From: 66-474 sp963771735
GTDB lineage: Bacteria; Pseudomonadota; Gammaproteobacteria; Xanthomonadales; Rhodanobacteraceae
Length of the DNA: 64,000 nucleotides
Direction of reading: 5' to 3'
NCBI GenBank assembly: GCA_963771735.1
Contig: CAVYUN010000001.1
Coordinates: 434,001-498,000, forward strand
The notes beneath the pieces were generated by a model. That model made no database searches. It was not told the DNA's origin and saw only the letters and a program-made list of their open reading frames with translations. Positions 1 through 8,030 of the stretch are shown here, in pieces; position 1 is the first letter of the stretch; each line of letters starts with the position of its first letter. The position numbers and the translations under genes were made by a program.

Positions 1-266
1 TCGCCCACGCATGCCGACCAGACATGCCCGCAGACCATGTCGACGACGCGCGCCCGCGAACGGGCCAGTTCGGCGGCATCGGCACCCTGCCGGAACGCCA
101 CGGTCAACGCGCGCGCGTGATCATCCAGCAGCTGCCGCAGCGCCGCGCGCGCATCGCGGGACACGCCGGCCAGCGGCAGCGCGGGCGGCAGGCGGGGCAG
201 CGACGGAAGTCCGGTACCCGCGCCATTTGCGCGCGGCGGCGTTCGAGGTGTCTGGGAGTCAGTCAC
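1..266 (-). CDS. glnD: PII uridylyltransferase GlnD, N-terminal fragment
   Basis: The open minus-strand frame runs off the left edge, and only about 88 N-terminal residues are visible. I chose the GTG at 266, which has a GGGA about 6 bases upstream. The peptide begins VTDSQTPRTP, is proline-rich at first, then turns into a helical stretch ending ELARSRARVVDMVCGHVW. That resembles the region of GlnD just before the nucleotidyltransferase domain. GlnD uridylylates and deuridylylates PII proteins in nitrogen control. The catalytic domain is outside the window. The call therefore rests on this weak similarity plus position: map-glnD on the strand opposite rpsB is the usual gammaproteobacterial order. 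Confidence 0.55.
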   Translation of the reverse strand, partial: MTDSQTPRTPPRANGAGTGLPSLPRLPPALPLAGVSRDARAALRQLLDDHARALTVAFRQGADAAELARSRARVVDMVCGHVWSACVG

Positions 267-292
267 CGATGTCCCATTCGAAGCGGCTTTTG

Positions 293-321
293 TGAAAAGT
301 CAGGCCAGGGAGCTCCTGGCC
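293..321 (-). terminator. Possible terminator after map
   Basis: A 7-bp perfect stem (303-309 with 315-321) with a 5-base loop is followed on the minus strand by TGACTTTT. It lies between map and glnD, so it may only attenuate read-through. The T tract is short. Confidence 0.35.
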
Positions 322-421
322 ATGGATGGCAGCTCCGGGGCCGTCAAGGTGCTGCCGGGCTGCCCAGCCACCGACCAACGTCGCAGCCCGTCGAAACAGC
401 GATCAGGGACGATCGCAAAAG

Positions 422-1186
422 CTAAGCGTCCGGCCACGCGGTAAGGATCTCGTAACCGTCGTCGGTGACGGCAACGGTATGTTCCCATTGCGCCGAAAGC
501 GAATGATCCTTGGTGACCACAGTCCACCCATCCGGCATCTGCCGGGTATTGCGCTTGCCGGCATTGACCATCGGCTCGACGGTGAAGGTCATGCCCTTCT
601 CCAGCCGCATGCCCTCGCCCGGCCGCCCGTAGTGCAGCACCTGCGGATCGTCGTGATAGATGCGGCCGATGCCGTGGCCGCAATACTCGCGCACCACCGA
701 ATAGCCAGCCGACTCGGCATGCTTCTGGATCGCATGGCCGACGTCGCCCAGCGTGGCGCCGGGCCTGACCTGCTTGATGCCCAGCATCATTGCCTCGTAA
801 GTCGTGTCCACCAGTCTTTTCGCCAGCACCGACGGCTCGCCCACGAAATACATCCGCGAGGTATCCCCGTGCCAGCCGTCCTTGATGACGGTCACGTCGC
901 AGTTGATGATGTCGCCTTCCTTCAAGACCTTGCCGGGGCTGGGAATGCCGTGGCAAATCACATGGTTGACCGAGGTACACAAGGTCTTGGGGAAACCGCG
1001 ATAACCGACGTTGGCAGGGATTGCATGCTGCACGTCCACGATGTGGTGGTAGGCGATCTGGTCGATCTCCTCGGTGGTCACACCGGGCTTGATGTGATCC
1101 TTCAGCATGGCCAGCACCTCGGCTGCCAGCCGGCCGGCAACGCGCATGCTCTCGATTTCTTCGGGGGTTTTCGGAATGGCTGGCAT
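422..1186 (-). CDS. map: Type I methionine aminopeptidase
   Basis: A cytosolic metalloenzyme that removes the initiator methionine from nascent proteins. The protein is 254 aa, close to the E. coli length of 264. I used the ATG at 1186 (MPAIPKTPEE) because it matches the family's N terminus; an in-frame ATG at 1225 would add 13 unlike residues. All five metal ligands are visible: D97 and D108 (NCDVTVIKDGWHGD), H171 (YCGHGIGR), E204 (FTVEP) and E235 (WEHT). The gene is divergent from rpsB and probably co-oriented with glnD. The frame is intact. Confidence 0.97.
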   Translation of the reverse strand: MPAIPKTPEEIESMRVAGRLAAEVLAMLKDHIKPGVTTEEIDQIAYHHIVDVQHAIPANVGYRGFPKTLCTSVNHVICHGIPSPGKVLKEGDIINCDVTVIKDGWHGDTSRMYFVGEPSVLAKRLVDTTYEAMMLGIKQVRPGATLGDVGHAIQKHAESAGYSVVREYCGHGIGRIYHDDPQVLHYGRPGEGMRLEKGMTFTVEPMVNAGKRNTRQMPDGWTVVTKDHSLSAQWEHTVAVTDDGYEILTAWPDA

Positions 1187-1327
1187 ACGTTGGGATGGCC
1201 CGAATTCCGTGTCGCACCGGACCACTCCGGCCTGACACGGGACTCATCGAAGTCGCTGGAGCGCCCATTGTGGCAAGCGGCAATTATCCACTATCCACGC
1301 CCGACCTGCAGGATCGCACAGCCGCAG

Positions 1328-1356
1328 TTGCCTCCATCCCGGACCCGTCATACAAT
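1328..1356 (+). promoter_or_regulatory. Sigma-70-type promoter for rpsB-tsf
   Basis: TTGCCT (1328-1333), a 17-base spacer, then TACAAT (1351-1356). This would start transcription near 1363 and leave a leader of about 200 bases before rpsB. Hexamers and spacing are seen; promoter activity is inferred. Confidence 0.6.
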
Positions 1357-1437
1357 TGCCCGGCTTTGCGCAGGCAAACCGCCCACGCCGGGCGTCACCG
1401 GCGAATACACACGCGGACCACAAACCGGCACCGGGGT

Positions 1438-1539
1438 CCCTCAGCTGAGGGTCGTTGCCGCGGGATCCGCGGAAGCCCAACCCCGGAACTTGTCGCGCCA
1501 CCCCGTCCAATGACGGCCGCGCTCCCCGCGATCGCGGGG
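1438..1539 (+). promoter_or_regulatory. Structured rpsB leader with three palindromes
   Basis: Three perfect or near-perfect palindromes lie within 102 bases upstream of rpsB: 1438-1451 (centre CAGCTG), 1458-1472 (CCGCGG arms around GAT) and 1524-1539 (CCCCGCGATCGCGGGG). In enterobacteria rpsB mRNA is autoregulated by S2 through a structured leader. This leader could serve the same purpose, but I did not match it to that RNA model. The remainder of 1187-1566 shows no gene. Confidence 0.45.
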
Positions 1540-1566
1540 CAGGTTCCCACATCGGAGTTTCAAACC

Positions 1567-2496
1567 ATGCCTCAAGTCACCATGCGCCAGATGCTGGAAG
1601 CCGGCGTGCATTTCGGCCACCAGACGCGTTACTGGAATCCGCGGATGGCGCCGTACATCTTCGGCGCGCGCGGCAGGATCCACATCATCAACCTCGAAGC
1701 GACGGTGCCGAAGTTCACCGACGCGATGAATTACCTGTCCGGCCTGGCGCAGAAGCGACGCACCGTGCTGTTCGTCGGCACCAAGCGCTCGGCGCGCGAG
1801 GCGATCGGCGAGGAAGCCCAGCGCTGCGGCATGCCCTACGTCAACGCCCGCTGGCTGGGTGGCATGCTGACCAACTTCCGCACGGTCAAGCAGTCGGTCG
1901 CGCGCCTTAAGGAACTGGAAGCCGCCGAGACCGACGGAACCTTCGACAAGCTGGTCAAGCACGAGGTGCTGTCGCTGCGCCGCGAGCGCGACAAGCTGGA
2001 GAAGTCGCTGGGCGGCATCAAGGACATGAAGCACCTGCCGGACGCGCTGTTCGTGATCGACATCGGCCACGAAAACATCGCCGTGCTGGAAGCCAGGAAG
2101 CTCGGCATCCCGGTGGTGGCGGTGGTCGACACCAACTACGACCCGTCGCTGGTCGATTACGCCATTCCCGGCAACGACGATGCGATCCGCGCGGTGCAGT
2201 TGTACGCGCGCGCTGCCGCCGACGCGGTGCTGGAAGGCAAGGCTGCAGCGCCGATCCAGGCCCGTGGCGATGACAATGAGTTCGTCGAACTCGACGCCGA
2301 AGGCAACCCCGTCGCGTCCGGCAACAAGGATGGCCAAGACCGCAAGCCGGCCCGCCGCACCGCGCCGAAGACAGCTGCACCGGCACGCCGCGTGGCGAAC
2401 GTCCCGCCGCCAGGCAACGACGACGAGGCCGGTCTCGCCCGCGCCGAAGCCGAAGTTGCCGAGAACGAGGCCACGGACAAGGACGCGGCGCAGTAG
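1567..2496 (+). CDS. rpsB: 30S ribosomal protein S2
   Basis: An essential small-subunit protein needed for binding of S1. The start at 1567 gives MPQVTMRQMLEAGVHFGHQT, the family N terminus, with CGGAG about 9 bases upstream. The longer open frame from 1195 has no S2 similarity. The body contains the expected RYWNPRMAPYIFG, FVGTKRSAR, RWLGGMLTNF and IPVVAVVDTN segments. At 309 aa it is some 65 residues longer than E. coli S2. The extra C-terminal tail is rich in Ala, Lys, Asp and Glu and probably disordered. tsf follows after 195 bases. Confidence 0.98.
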   Translation: MPQVTMRQMLEAGVHFGHQTRYWNPRMAPYIFGARGRIHIINLEATVPKFTDAMNYLSGLAQKRRTVLFVGTKRSAREAIGEEAQRCGMPYVNARWLGGMLTNFRTVKQSVARLKELEAAETDGTFDKLVKHEVLSLRRERDKLEKSLGGIKDMKHLPDALFVIDIGHENIAVLEARKLGIPVVAVVDTNYDPSLVDYAIPGNDDAIRAVQLYARAAADAVLEGKAAAPIQARGDDNEFVELDAEGNPVASGNKDGQDRKPARRTAPKTAAPARRVANVPPPGNDDEAGLARAEAEVAENEATDKDAAQ

Positions 2497-2649
2497 GCGC
2501 GAGCCAACCCGGCTCGCGGCATTGCAATCAGCGCGGCAAGCCCCCACCTCTTGCCGCGTTTCCGCAACCCCGATTCTGGTGGCGCCCGGTGCATCCGCGG
2601 GCGAGCCCCGGACGCTGCGCCTGCCGCGTGACGTCCACATTTTCATTCA

Positions 2650-2668
2650 GCGCCGGCCATGCCGGCGC
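2650..2668 (+). promoter_or_regulatory. Hairpin in rpsB-tsf intergenic region
   Basis: GCGCCGGC and its reverse complement around a 3-base loop, ending 23 bases before the tsf start. No T run follows, so it is not a normal intrinsic terminator; it could act as an RNA stability or attenuation element between the two genes. Confidence 0.35.
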
Positions 2669-2691
2669 ATCCAAGCTGACGAGGTAGCAAC

Positions 2692-3570
2692 ATGGAAATC
2701 ACCGCCGCGATGGTCAAGGAACTGCGCGAGCGCTCCGGCGCCGGCATGATGGAGTGCAAGAAGGCGCTCACCCAGAACAACGGCGACATCGACACATCGA
2801 TCGAGTGGCTGCGCAAGCAGGGACTGGCCAAGGCCGACAAGAAGGCCGACCGTGTCGCCGCCGAGGGCCGCATTGCGCTGGCGCAGGACGGCGGCAACGG
2901 TGTACTGGTCGAAATCAACTCCGAGACCGACTTCGTCGCCAAGGACGGGAACTTCCTGAAGTTCACCGATGAAGTGGCACAGACTGCGCTCAGGAGCGAC
3001 GCAGCCGATGCCGAGGCGCTGAAGGCGGCCAAGACGTCCTACGGCCCGACCATCGAGGAAGGCCGTCAATGGCTGGTCGCCAAGGTCGGCGAGAACGTGC
3101 AGGTGCGCCGCCTGGTGCGCATCGACAACGCTCCCAATCTCGGCGCCTACGTGCACGGCGGCCGGATCGGCGTGCTGGTCGCGCTGGAAGGCGGCGATGC
3201 GGAGCTCGCGCGCGGACTTTCGATGCATATCGCCGCGATGAACCCGAAGTACATCGCTCCCGAGAACGTCCCGGCCGAATTTGTCGCCAAGGAAAAAGAA
3301 ATCGCGCAGGCGCAAATGGGCGACAAGGACAAGCAGAAACCCGCCGAGATCCAGGAAAAGATGATCGCCGGCAAGATCAGGAAGACGCTCAACGAAATCT
3401 CGCTGACCGGGCAACCCTACGTACTTGATACCAACGTTTCGGTCGGCGACGCGCTCACCAAGGCCAAGGCGAGGGTGCTGTCATTCCACCGTATCGAGGT
3501 CGGCGAAGGCATCGAGAAGAAGGAAGAGGATTTCCACGCCGAAGTGATGAAGCAGGCCGGGCTGGCGTAG
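2692..3570 (+). CDS. tsf: Elongation factor Ts
   Basis: Guanine-nucleotide exchange factor for EF-Tu, 292 aa. The N-terminal UBA-like domain (VKELRERSGAGMMECKKAL) is followed by the signature SETDFVAKD that intrudes into EF-Tu. The core and the C-terminal module (EVMKQAGLA) complete the protein. The ATG at 2692 has GAGG upstream. It forms the usual rpsB-tsf pair, closed by a strong terminator 22 bases downstream. Confidence 0.98.
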   Translation: MEITAAMVKELRERSGAGMMECKKALTQNNGDIDTSIEWLRKQGLAKADKKADRVAAEGRIALAQDGGNGVLVEINSETDFVAKDGNFLKFTDEVAQTALRSDAADAEALKAAKTSYGPTIEEGRQWLVAKVGENVQVRRLVRIDNAPNLGAYVHGGRIGVLVALEGGDAELARGLSMHIAAMNPKYIAPENVPAEFVAKEKEIAQAQMGDKDKQKPAEIQEKMIAGKIRKTLNEISLTGQPYVLDTNVSVGDALTKAKARVLSFHRIEVGEGIEKKEEDFHAEVMKQAGLA

Positions 3571-3592
3571 TCATCGCCGCACTGTCCGAGCG

Positions 3593-3620
3593 AAAAAGCC
3601 GCGAGCGATCGCGGCTTTTT
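3593..3620 (+). terminator. Rho-independent terminator after tsf
   Basis: A perfect 12-bp stem (3593-3604 with 3609-3620), loop GCGA, A5 on the left arm and T5 on the right arm. It could work in both directions. It separates rpsB-tsf from pyrH. Confidence 0.93.
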
Positions 3621-3835
3621 CTTTGGCCGGATTCTGGCGTCATGCAAAACGGAATCTTTAATTATTTTAATATCAATTACTTAACGAATCATTTTGATGT
3701 CGAATGCAGTGACGGGTTCACCGGAGCTCGCTCATCGCCCATTTGCCTGTGCTCGATGCACCAATCGCGATCATGCGGCAACGCGGGGGCGATATCCCTG
3801 GTTGGAGTGTCGCTGCCATGGCAACCTGCCGGGCG
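3621..3835. other. AT-rich non-coding island
   Basis: Positions about 3650-3710 are strikingly AT-rich compared with everything around them (TTTAATTATTTTAATATC). No gene is supported. The stretch abuts the end of the decayed GGDEF gene and may be the scar of an insertion. Confidence 0.5.
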
Positions 3836-4170
3836 CTAGCGGGAAACGACAACCCGATTGCGACCTGCTTGCTTCGCCTGGTAAAGCGCCTCGTCGGCCC
3901 GCCCGCAGAAATCCCCGCGGGCTTCTTCCGCATGCAGCATGGCCACGCCGACACTGATGCTGGCCTGCAATTCGATCAGCTCGTTCGCGACTTCGTTGCA
4001 CAAATACTCGGCAGCTCGACCGCCTCGGCGGACGCGTTCGGCAGCATCAGGGCAAACTCGTCGCCGCCGAAACGCGCGGCCAGGCCGGCGGCGCCACGAT
4101 TGACCTGCAACAGGCGTGCGAGCACGGTCAATACCCGGTCGCCCTCGGCGTGACCGTGCAGGCAGCAAGT
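3836..4170 (-). pseudogene. Remnant of a GGDEF diguanylate cyclase
   Basis: Only the C-terminal two thirds of a GGDEF domain survive. One minus frame reads LHGHAEGDRVLTVLARLLQV, then RFGGDEFALMLPNASAEA. A second frame continues AAEYLCNEVANELIELQ, ASISVGVAML and RADEALYQAKQAGRNRV before the stop at 3836. The join near 4015 needs a one-base frame correction. Upstream of LHGHAEGD an in-frame TGA appears at once, and the domain start, sensor region and start codon are missing. The GGDEF signature is preserved, so the decay looks recent. Diguanylate cyclases make cyclic di-GMP; this one should be inactive. Confidence 0.8.
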
Positions 4171-4299
4171 CTTTCAATTTAGCGGTCCGGGAAACGATAA
4201 CCGTGCACCGACGGGCAAAATCGAATCCCGCTTGAATGGAGATTTGTCGCGAGCCACGATGGCCAGTGGCGAATGGGACGCAAAGCGGCGCGATACCGC

Positions 4300-4305
4300 T
4301 ACAAT
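4300..4305 (+). promoter_or_regulatory. Possible -10 box for pyrH
   Basis: TACAAT 31 bases before the pyrH ATG. No good -35 is visible at 17 bases. A local promoter would be expected because the tsf terminator and a pseudogene lie upstream. Confidence 0.35.
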
Positions 4306-4335
4306 CTGCGCGTTTGCCCACGACCGGAGCCCCGC

Positions 4336-5067
4336 ATGGCCGCGAAGCCGAAGCCGACGCCGAAGTACCGGCGCATCCTGTTGAAACTCTCCGGCGAGGC
4401 ATTGATGGGTTCCGGGGATTACGGCATCGATCCCGAACTGATCGGGCGGATCGCCAACGAGATACTCGAAGCGCGCAGGGGCGGCGTCGAGGTCGGCGTG
4501 GTGATCGGCGGCGGCAATATCTTCCGCGGCGCGGGTCTTGCCGAAGCCGGCATGGATCGCGTCACCGGCGACCACATGGGCATGCTGGCAACGGTCATGA
4601 ACGCGCTGGCGATGCAGGACGCGCTGGAAAAACGCGGCGGCTTTGCGCGGGTGATGAGCGCGATCCAGATCCACGATGTCTGCGAGGATTTCATCCGCCG
4701 CCGGGCAATCCGGCATCTCGAAAAAGGCCGCATCGTGCTGTTTGCAGGCGGCACGGGCAATCCGTTCTTCACCACGGACTCCGCGGCCGCGCTGCGCGCG
4801 ATCGAGGTCGGCGCGGACCTGTTGCTGAAGGCCACCAAGGTGGACGGCGTTTACAGCGATGACCCGAAGAAGAAGAAGGACGCGAAACGCTTCGAACGCG
4901 TGAGCTACGAGGAGGTCATCGCACGCAACTTGAAGGTGATGGACACCGCCGCGATCGCGCTATGCCGCGATCACGGCCTGCCGCTGCGCATCTACGACAT
5001 GACCCGCCCCGGCAATTTGATGCGAATACTCAACGGCGAATCCATCGGGACACTGGTGACAGGCTGA
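4336..5067 (+). CDS. pyrH: UMP kinase
   Basis: Phosphorylates UMP to UDP in pyrimidine nucleotide synthesis; a hexameric cytosolic enzyme of the amino-acid-kinase fold, not the adenylate-kinase fold. The protein is 243 aa. The ATG at 4336 has GGAG 7 bases upstream; 21 extra upstream codons in frame are not family-like. Signatures seen: LLKLSGEALMG near the N terminus, VVIGGGNIFRG, GTGNPFFTTDSAAALRA and KATKVDGVYSDDPKK. It leads the pyrH-frr-uppS-cdsA run. Confidence 0.98.
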   Translation: MAAKPKPTPKYRRILLKLSGEALMGSGDYGIDPELIGRIANEILEARRGGVEVGVVIGGGNIFRGAGLAEAGMDRVTGDHMGMLATVMNALAMQDALEKRGGFARVMSAIQIHDVCEDFIRRRAIRHLEKGRIVLFAGGTGNPFFTTDSAAALRAIEVGADLLLKATKVDGVYSDDPKKKKDAKRFERVSYEEVIARNLKVMDTAAIALCRDHGLPLRIYDMTRPGNLMRILNGESIGTLVTG

Positions 5068-5261
5068 AGCATCGCTCGACCGTAGCGGGCGCCCCGGATA
5101 TCGCGGCGCATCGTACGAGTACGACCCGCGAACGCCCGAACGACCCCGGATTTCTCCATCCAAGGCCAAAGGTTCCGCGGCCCGGCTTCCCGCAACAACC
5201 ACCGCGCAAGTCATTCCGCAACGACGATATACTCGCGTTTTGACTGTTTGGCGGATATCCC

Positions 5262-5819
5262 ATGCTCGACGACATCAAACGCGACAGCCAGACCCGCATG
5301 GGCAAGAGCGTCGAGGCGCTGCGCCACGAGTTGTCGCACCTGCGTACCGGCCGCGCCAGTACTGCATTGCTGGAAGGCATCAAGGTCAGCTATTACGGCT
5401 CCGACGTGCCGCTCAACCAGGTTGCCACGGTGACGGTGTCCGATTCACGCTCGCTCACCATCACGCCCTACGAAAAAACGGTGGTCGCCGCGATCGAGAA
5501 GGCCATCATGGCTTCCGACCTCGGCATCACCCCGACCACTGCGGGCACCACCATCCGTCTCAACATGCCGCCGCTCACCGAGGAGCGCCGCAAGGAACTG
5601 GCCAAGCACGTCGGGCATGCCGGCGAAAACGCCAAGGTCGCGATACGCAACATCCGGCGCGATGCGCTTCAGCACATCAAGAATCTGTTGAAGGACAAGC
5701 AGATCAGCGAGGACGACGATCACCGCGCCCAGGACGACATGCAGAAATTGACCGACCGCTTCATCAAGGAAGTCGATGCGGCGGTGCAAGCCAAGGAACA
5801 GGAACTGCTGGCGATCTGA
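5262..5819 (+). CDS. frr: Ribosome recycling factor
   Basis: Splits post-termination ribosomes together with EF-G. It is 185 aa, the standard length. The N-terminal MLDDIKRDSQTRMGKSVEAL and the LRTGRAST segment match the family, as do RRDALQHIKNL and the C-terminal helical part. It begins 194 bases after pyrH. A TATACT at 5228-5233 could be a -10 box for a local promoter, but no -35 partner is clear. Confidence 0.97.
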   Translation: MLDDIKRDSQTRMGKSVEALRHELSHLRTGRASTALLEGIKVSYYGSDVPLNQVATVTVSDSRSLTITPYEKTVVAAIEKAIMASDLGITPTTAGTTIRLNMPPLTEERRKELAKHVGHAGENAKVAIRNIRRDALQHIKNLLKDKQISEDDDHRAQDDMQKLTDRFIKEVDAAVQAKEQELLAI

Positions 5820-5830
5820 GCGGACCGACG

Positions 5831-6682
5831 ATGCGATCTCGAGGACGCAAAACGCCGCTTCCGCAGCGCGCCGAAACCGGTGCCGCCGACACCACGACCG
5901 TCGTGGCCGCCCGCATCCCGGCCGGCAACGCCGTCCCGGCCGAAGCGGGCAGCAAACGCGCGATCGTCCCCCACCACATCGCGATCGTGATGGACGGCAA
6001 CGGGCGTTGGGCGCGCCGCCGAGGGCAGCCCCGCAGCTTCGGCCACCGCGCCGGGCAAAAAGCCGTTCGCGCCAGCGTTGCGTATTGCATGCGCAACGGC
6101 GTGGGCGTGTTGACCCTGTTCGCGTTCTCCTCGGAAAACTGGAAGCGGCCCGACAGCGAGGTCGGTGCCTTGATGGACCTGTTCCTGAAGGCGCTGGACA
6201 AGGAAATCGACGAACTGGACGACAAACAGGTTCGAGTGCGCTTCGTCGGGGACCTCTCGGCGTTTTCCGAGCAACTCCGCAACCGCATGCAAGCCGCCAG
6301 CCTGCGTACGGTCGCCAACGCGGGACTTAACCTCAACGTCTGCGTCAGTTACGGCGGTCGCTGGGACATCGTCCAGGCCGCACGCAGGACAGCCGAAGCG
6401 GTCGCCCGTGGCCAACTCGATCCGGCCGCAATCGACGAAAGTACTCTGGCCGGGTACTTCTGCCTGTCGGACTTGCCGCCGCCCGACCTTTTCATTCGCA
6501 CCGGCGGCGAGCACCGCATCAGCAATTTCCTGCTCTGGCAATTGGCCTACACGGAGTTGTACTTCACCGAAACCCTGTGGCCGGACATGGATGACGCCGA
6601 ATTCGACCATGCCCTGGACGACTATGCGCGCCGCGAGCGACGGTTCGGCTGCGCACCCGTGCCTGCGGCCCGTGCGAGCTGA
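5831..6682 (+). CDS. uppS: Undecaprenyl diphosphate synthase
   Basis: A cis-prenyltransferase that makes the C55 lipid carrier for peptidoglycan and O-antigen. From the ATG at 5831 it has 283 aa, about 30 more than E. coli. The excess is an N-terminal extension of some 45 residues rich in Arg, Ala and Thr. The catalytic aspartate is D55 in HHIAIVMDGNGRWA. FAFSSENWKRP and RTGGEHRISNFLLWQLAY are also conserved. It starts 11 bases after the frr stop. A start inside the extension cannot be excluded. Confidence 0.95.
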   Translation: MRSRGRKTPLPQRAETGAADTTTVVAARIPAGNAVPAEAGSKRAIVPHHIAIVMDGNGRWARRRGQPRSFGHRAGQKAVRASVAYCMRNGVGVLTLFAFSSENWKRPDSEVGALMDLFLKALDKEIDELDDKQVRVRFVGDLSAFSEQLRNRMQAASLRTVANAGLNLNVCVSYGGRWDIVQAARRTAEAVARGQLDPAAIDESTLAGYFCLSDLPPPDLFIRTGGEHRISNFLLWQLAYTELYFTETLWPDMDDAEFDHALDDYARRERRFGCAPVPAARAS

Positions 6683-6686
6683 GCTT

Positions 6687-6953
6687 GGGTCTGCCAAGGC
6701 AGCGCCACTTGGCCGCGCCGTCGGCCCTTTGCCTGCAGGGTAAAAAAGAACGAGGAAGATGTATGCCGATACATCGACGAGTGATGACACCACCATGCGG
6801 GCAAAGGGCCACGGCCCGAAGGGTTGCTCCGCAGCGCTTGTCATACCGCGGTGCGCGCCTTGACCATAGGCCCACTATGGCGCTGCGGCGCACAACTTGT
6901 CTGGCAAGCGCTGCGGAAGCAACGCGGCTCACTTGGCGCTGCCTTGGAAGACC
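6687..6953. repeat. Nested inverted-repeat element between uppS and cdsA
   Basis: Four pairs of complementary arms fill almost the whole intergenic gap: 6687-6712 with 6930-6953, 6723-6737 with 6796-6810, 6823-6840 with 6905-6923, and 6851-6869 with 6875-6893. Each pair has only one to a few mismatches or one inserted base. The last three lie inside the first pair and the fourth inside the third. No protein is convincing here. It resembles a MITE-like palindromic element or a large structured RNA in the cdsA leader. No clear target duplication was found. Confidence 0.8.
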
Positions 6954-6959
6954 CGGCCT

Positions 6960-7793
6960 ATGCTGAAGCAGCGTGTCATCACCGCCATCATCCTCGCACC
7001 GCTGCTCCTCGCGCTCATTTTCCTGACCCGGGCGTCGGTCTTCGCCACCCTGCTCGGCTTGATATTCCTACTCGGCATGTGGGAATGGACGCGCATGGCA
7101 GGCGCACGCGGTCATCTGTTGCGCGCGGTATTGCTGTTCGGCTACGCGATCCTGTTCTGGCTGTTCTGGCACGTCTGCAAGTCACCATGCTGGTGGTTGC
7201 CGGTGCTGGCCGGGTTGCTGTGGTGGCTGCTGGCGGCGGCCTGGCTCACGCATCACGACTTCGCCGCAGAGATGACACCCGGTCACACCGTGCTCAAGTT
7301 GCTGGCGGGAGCCTTGGTGGTGGTTCCGTCGTGGTGTGCGATCGTGGTGATGCACGGCGACATGGCCAAGCCGGATACCGGGTACGGGCATTGGTGGGTC
7401 GTGTTCTTCGCGTGCATAGTGTTTGCCGCCGATATCGGCGCGTACTCGGCGGGGCGGCGTTGGGGCCACAACAAACTGGCGCCCGCGATCAGTCCCGGCA
7501 AGACCCGCGAAGGCGTGTACGGGGGGCTGGCATGCTCGGGCGTCGTGGGCCTGGTCGGCGGCGCATTGCTGAAAGTGCCCGTCGATCGATTGCCGGCGAT
7601 CGTGGCGCTGGCGCTGCTGACCGTACTGTTCTCCATCGTCGGCGACCTGTTCGAGAGCCTGATCAAGCGCCATGCCGGGGTCAAGGATTCGGGCGCCATG
7701 TTTCCCGGCCATGGCGGCGTGTTCGACCGCATGGATTCGCTGGTCGCGGCCATGCCGATTTTCGTACTCGGGAAATTCCTGCTGGGGCTCTAG
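6960..7793 (+). CDS. cdsA: Phosphatidate cytidylyltransferase
   Basis: A multi-pass inner-membrane enzyme that converts phosphatidic acid and CTP to CDP-diacylglycerol, the precursor of all major phospholipids. It is 277 aa from the ATG at 6960 (MLKQRVITAIILAPLLLAL), with GGAAG upstream. Seven or eight hydrophobic segments are visible. The CdsA signature near the C terminus is present: ESLIKRHAGVKDSG followed by FPGHGGVFDRMDS. dxr, the usual next gene, is absent. Confidence 0.97.
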   Translation: MLKQRVITAIILAPLLLALIFLTRASVFATLLGLIFLLGMWEWTRMAGARGHLLRAVLLFGYAILFWLFWHVCKSPCWWLPVLAGLLWWLLAAAWLTHHDFAAEMTPGHTVLKLLAGALVVVPSWCAIVVMHGDMAKPDTGYGHWWVVFFACIVFAADIGAYSAGRRWGHNKLAPAISPGKTREGVYGGLACSGVVGLVGGALLKVPVDRLPAIVALALLTVLFSIVGDLFESLIKRHAGVKDSGAMFPGHGGVFDRMDSLVAAMPIFVLGKFLLGL

Positions 7794-8030
7794 TCGTGCG
7801 GGCACCGGACGAGCCGATGACCGACATCGATGCCTCGCGATCATCGGGATCCAGGCGGCTCGTCCTGTCTCGAAATTTCCACTAGAGCCGTTCCGCGCCG
7901 GCGACTCGGGCGGAAATTGGAACTTGGGACAACCTCCAGGGGTCAATAAATCCAATGTCCACCGCGCCAAACGGGCTCGTCAGGCTGGTTGACCTATGAT
8001 GTGCCTGCTGGCCAAAAAGATCGTGAGTGC
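7794..8030. other. Gap where dxr is expected
   Basis: Only 237 bases separate cdsA and rseP. None of the three plus frames carries recognisable dxr sequence, which would need about 1.2 kb. No gene, terminator or clear repeat was seen. Confidence 0.7.

Noticed and set aside
1195..1566. Upstream extension of the rpsB reading frame
   Set aside because: The frame is open, but the residues do not match S2, and promoter and leader signals occupy the same stretch.
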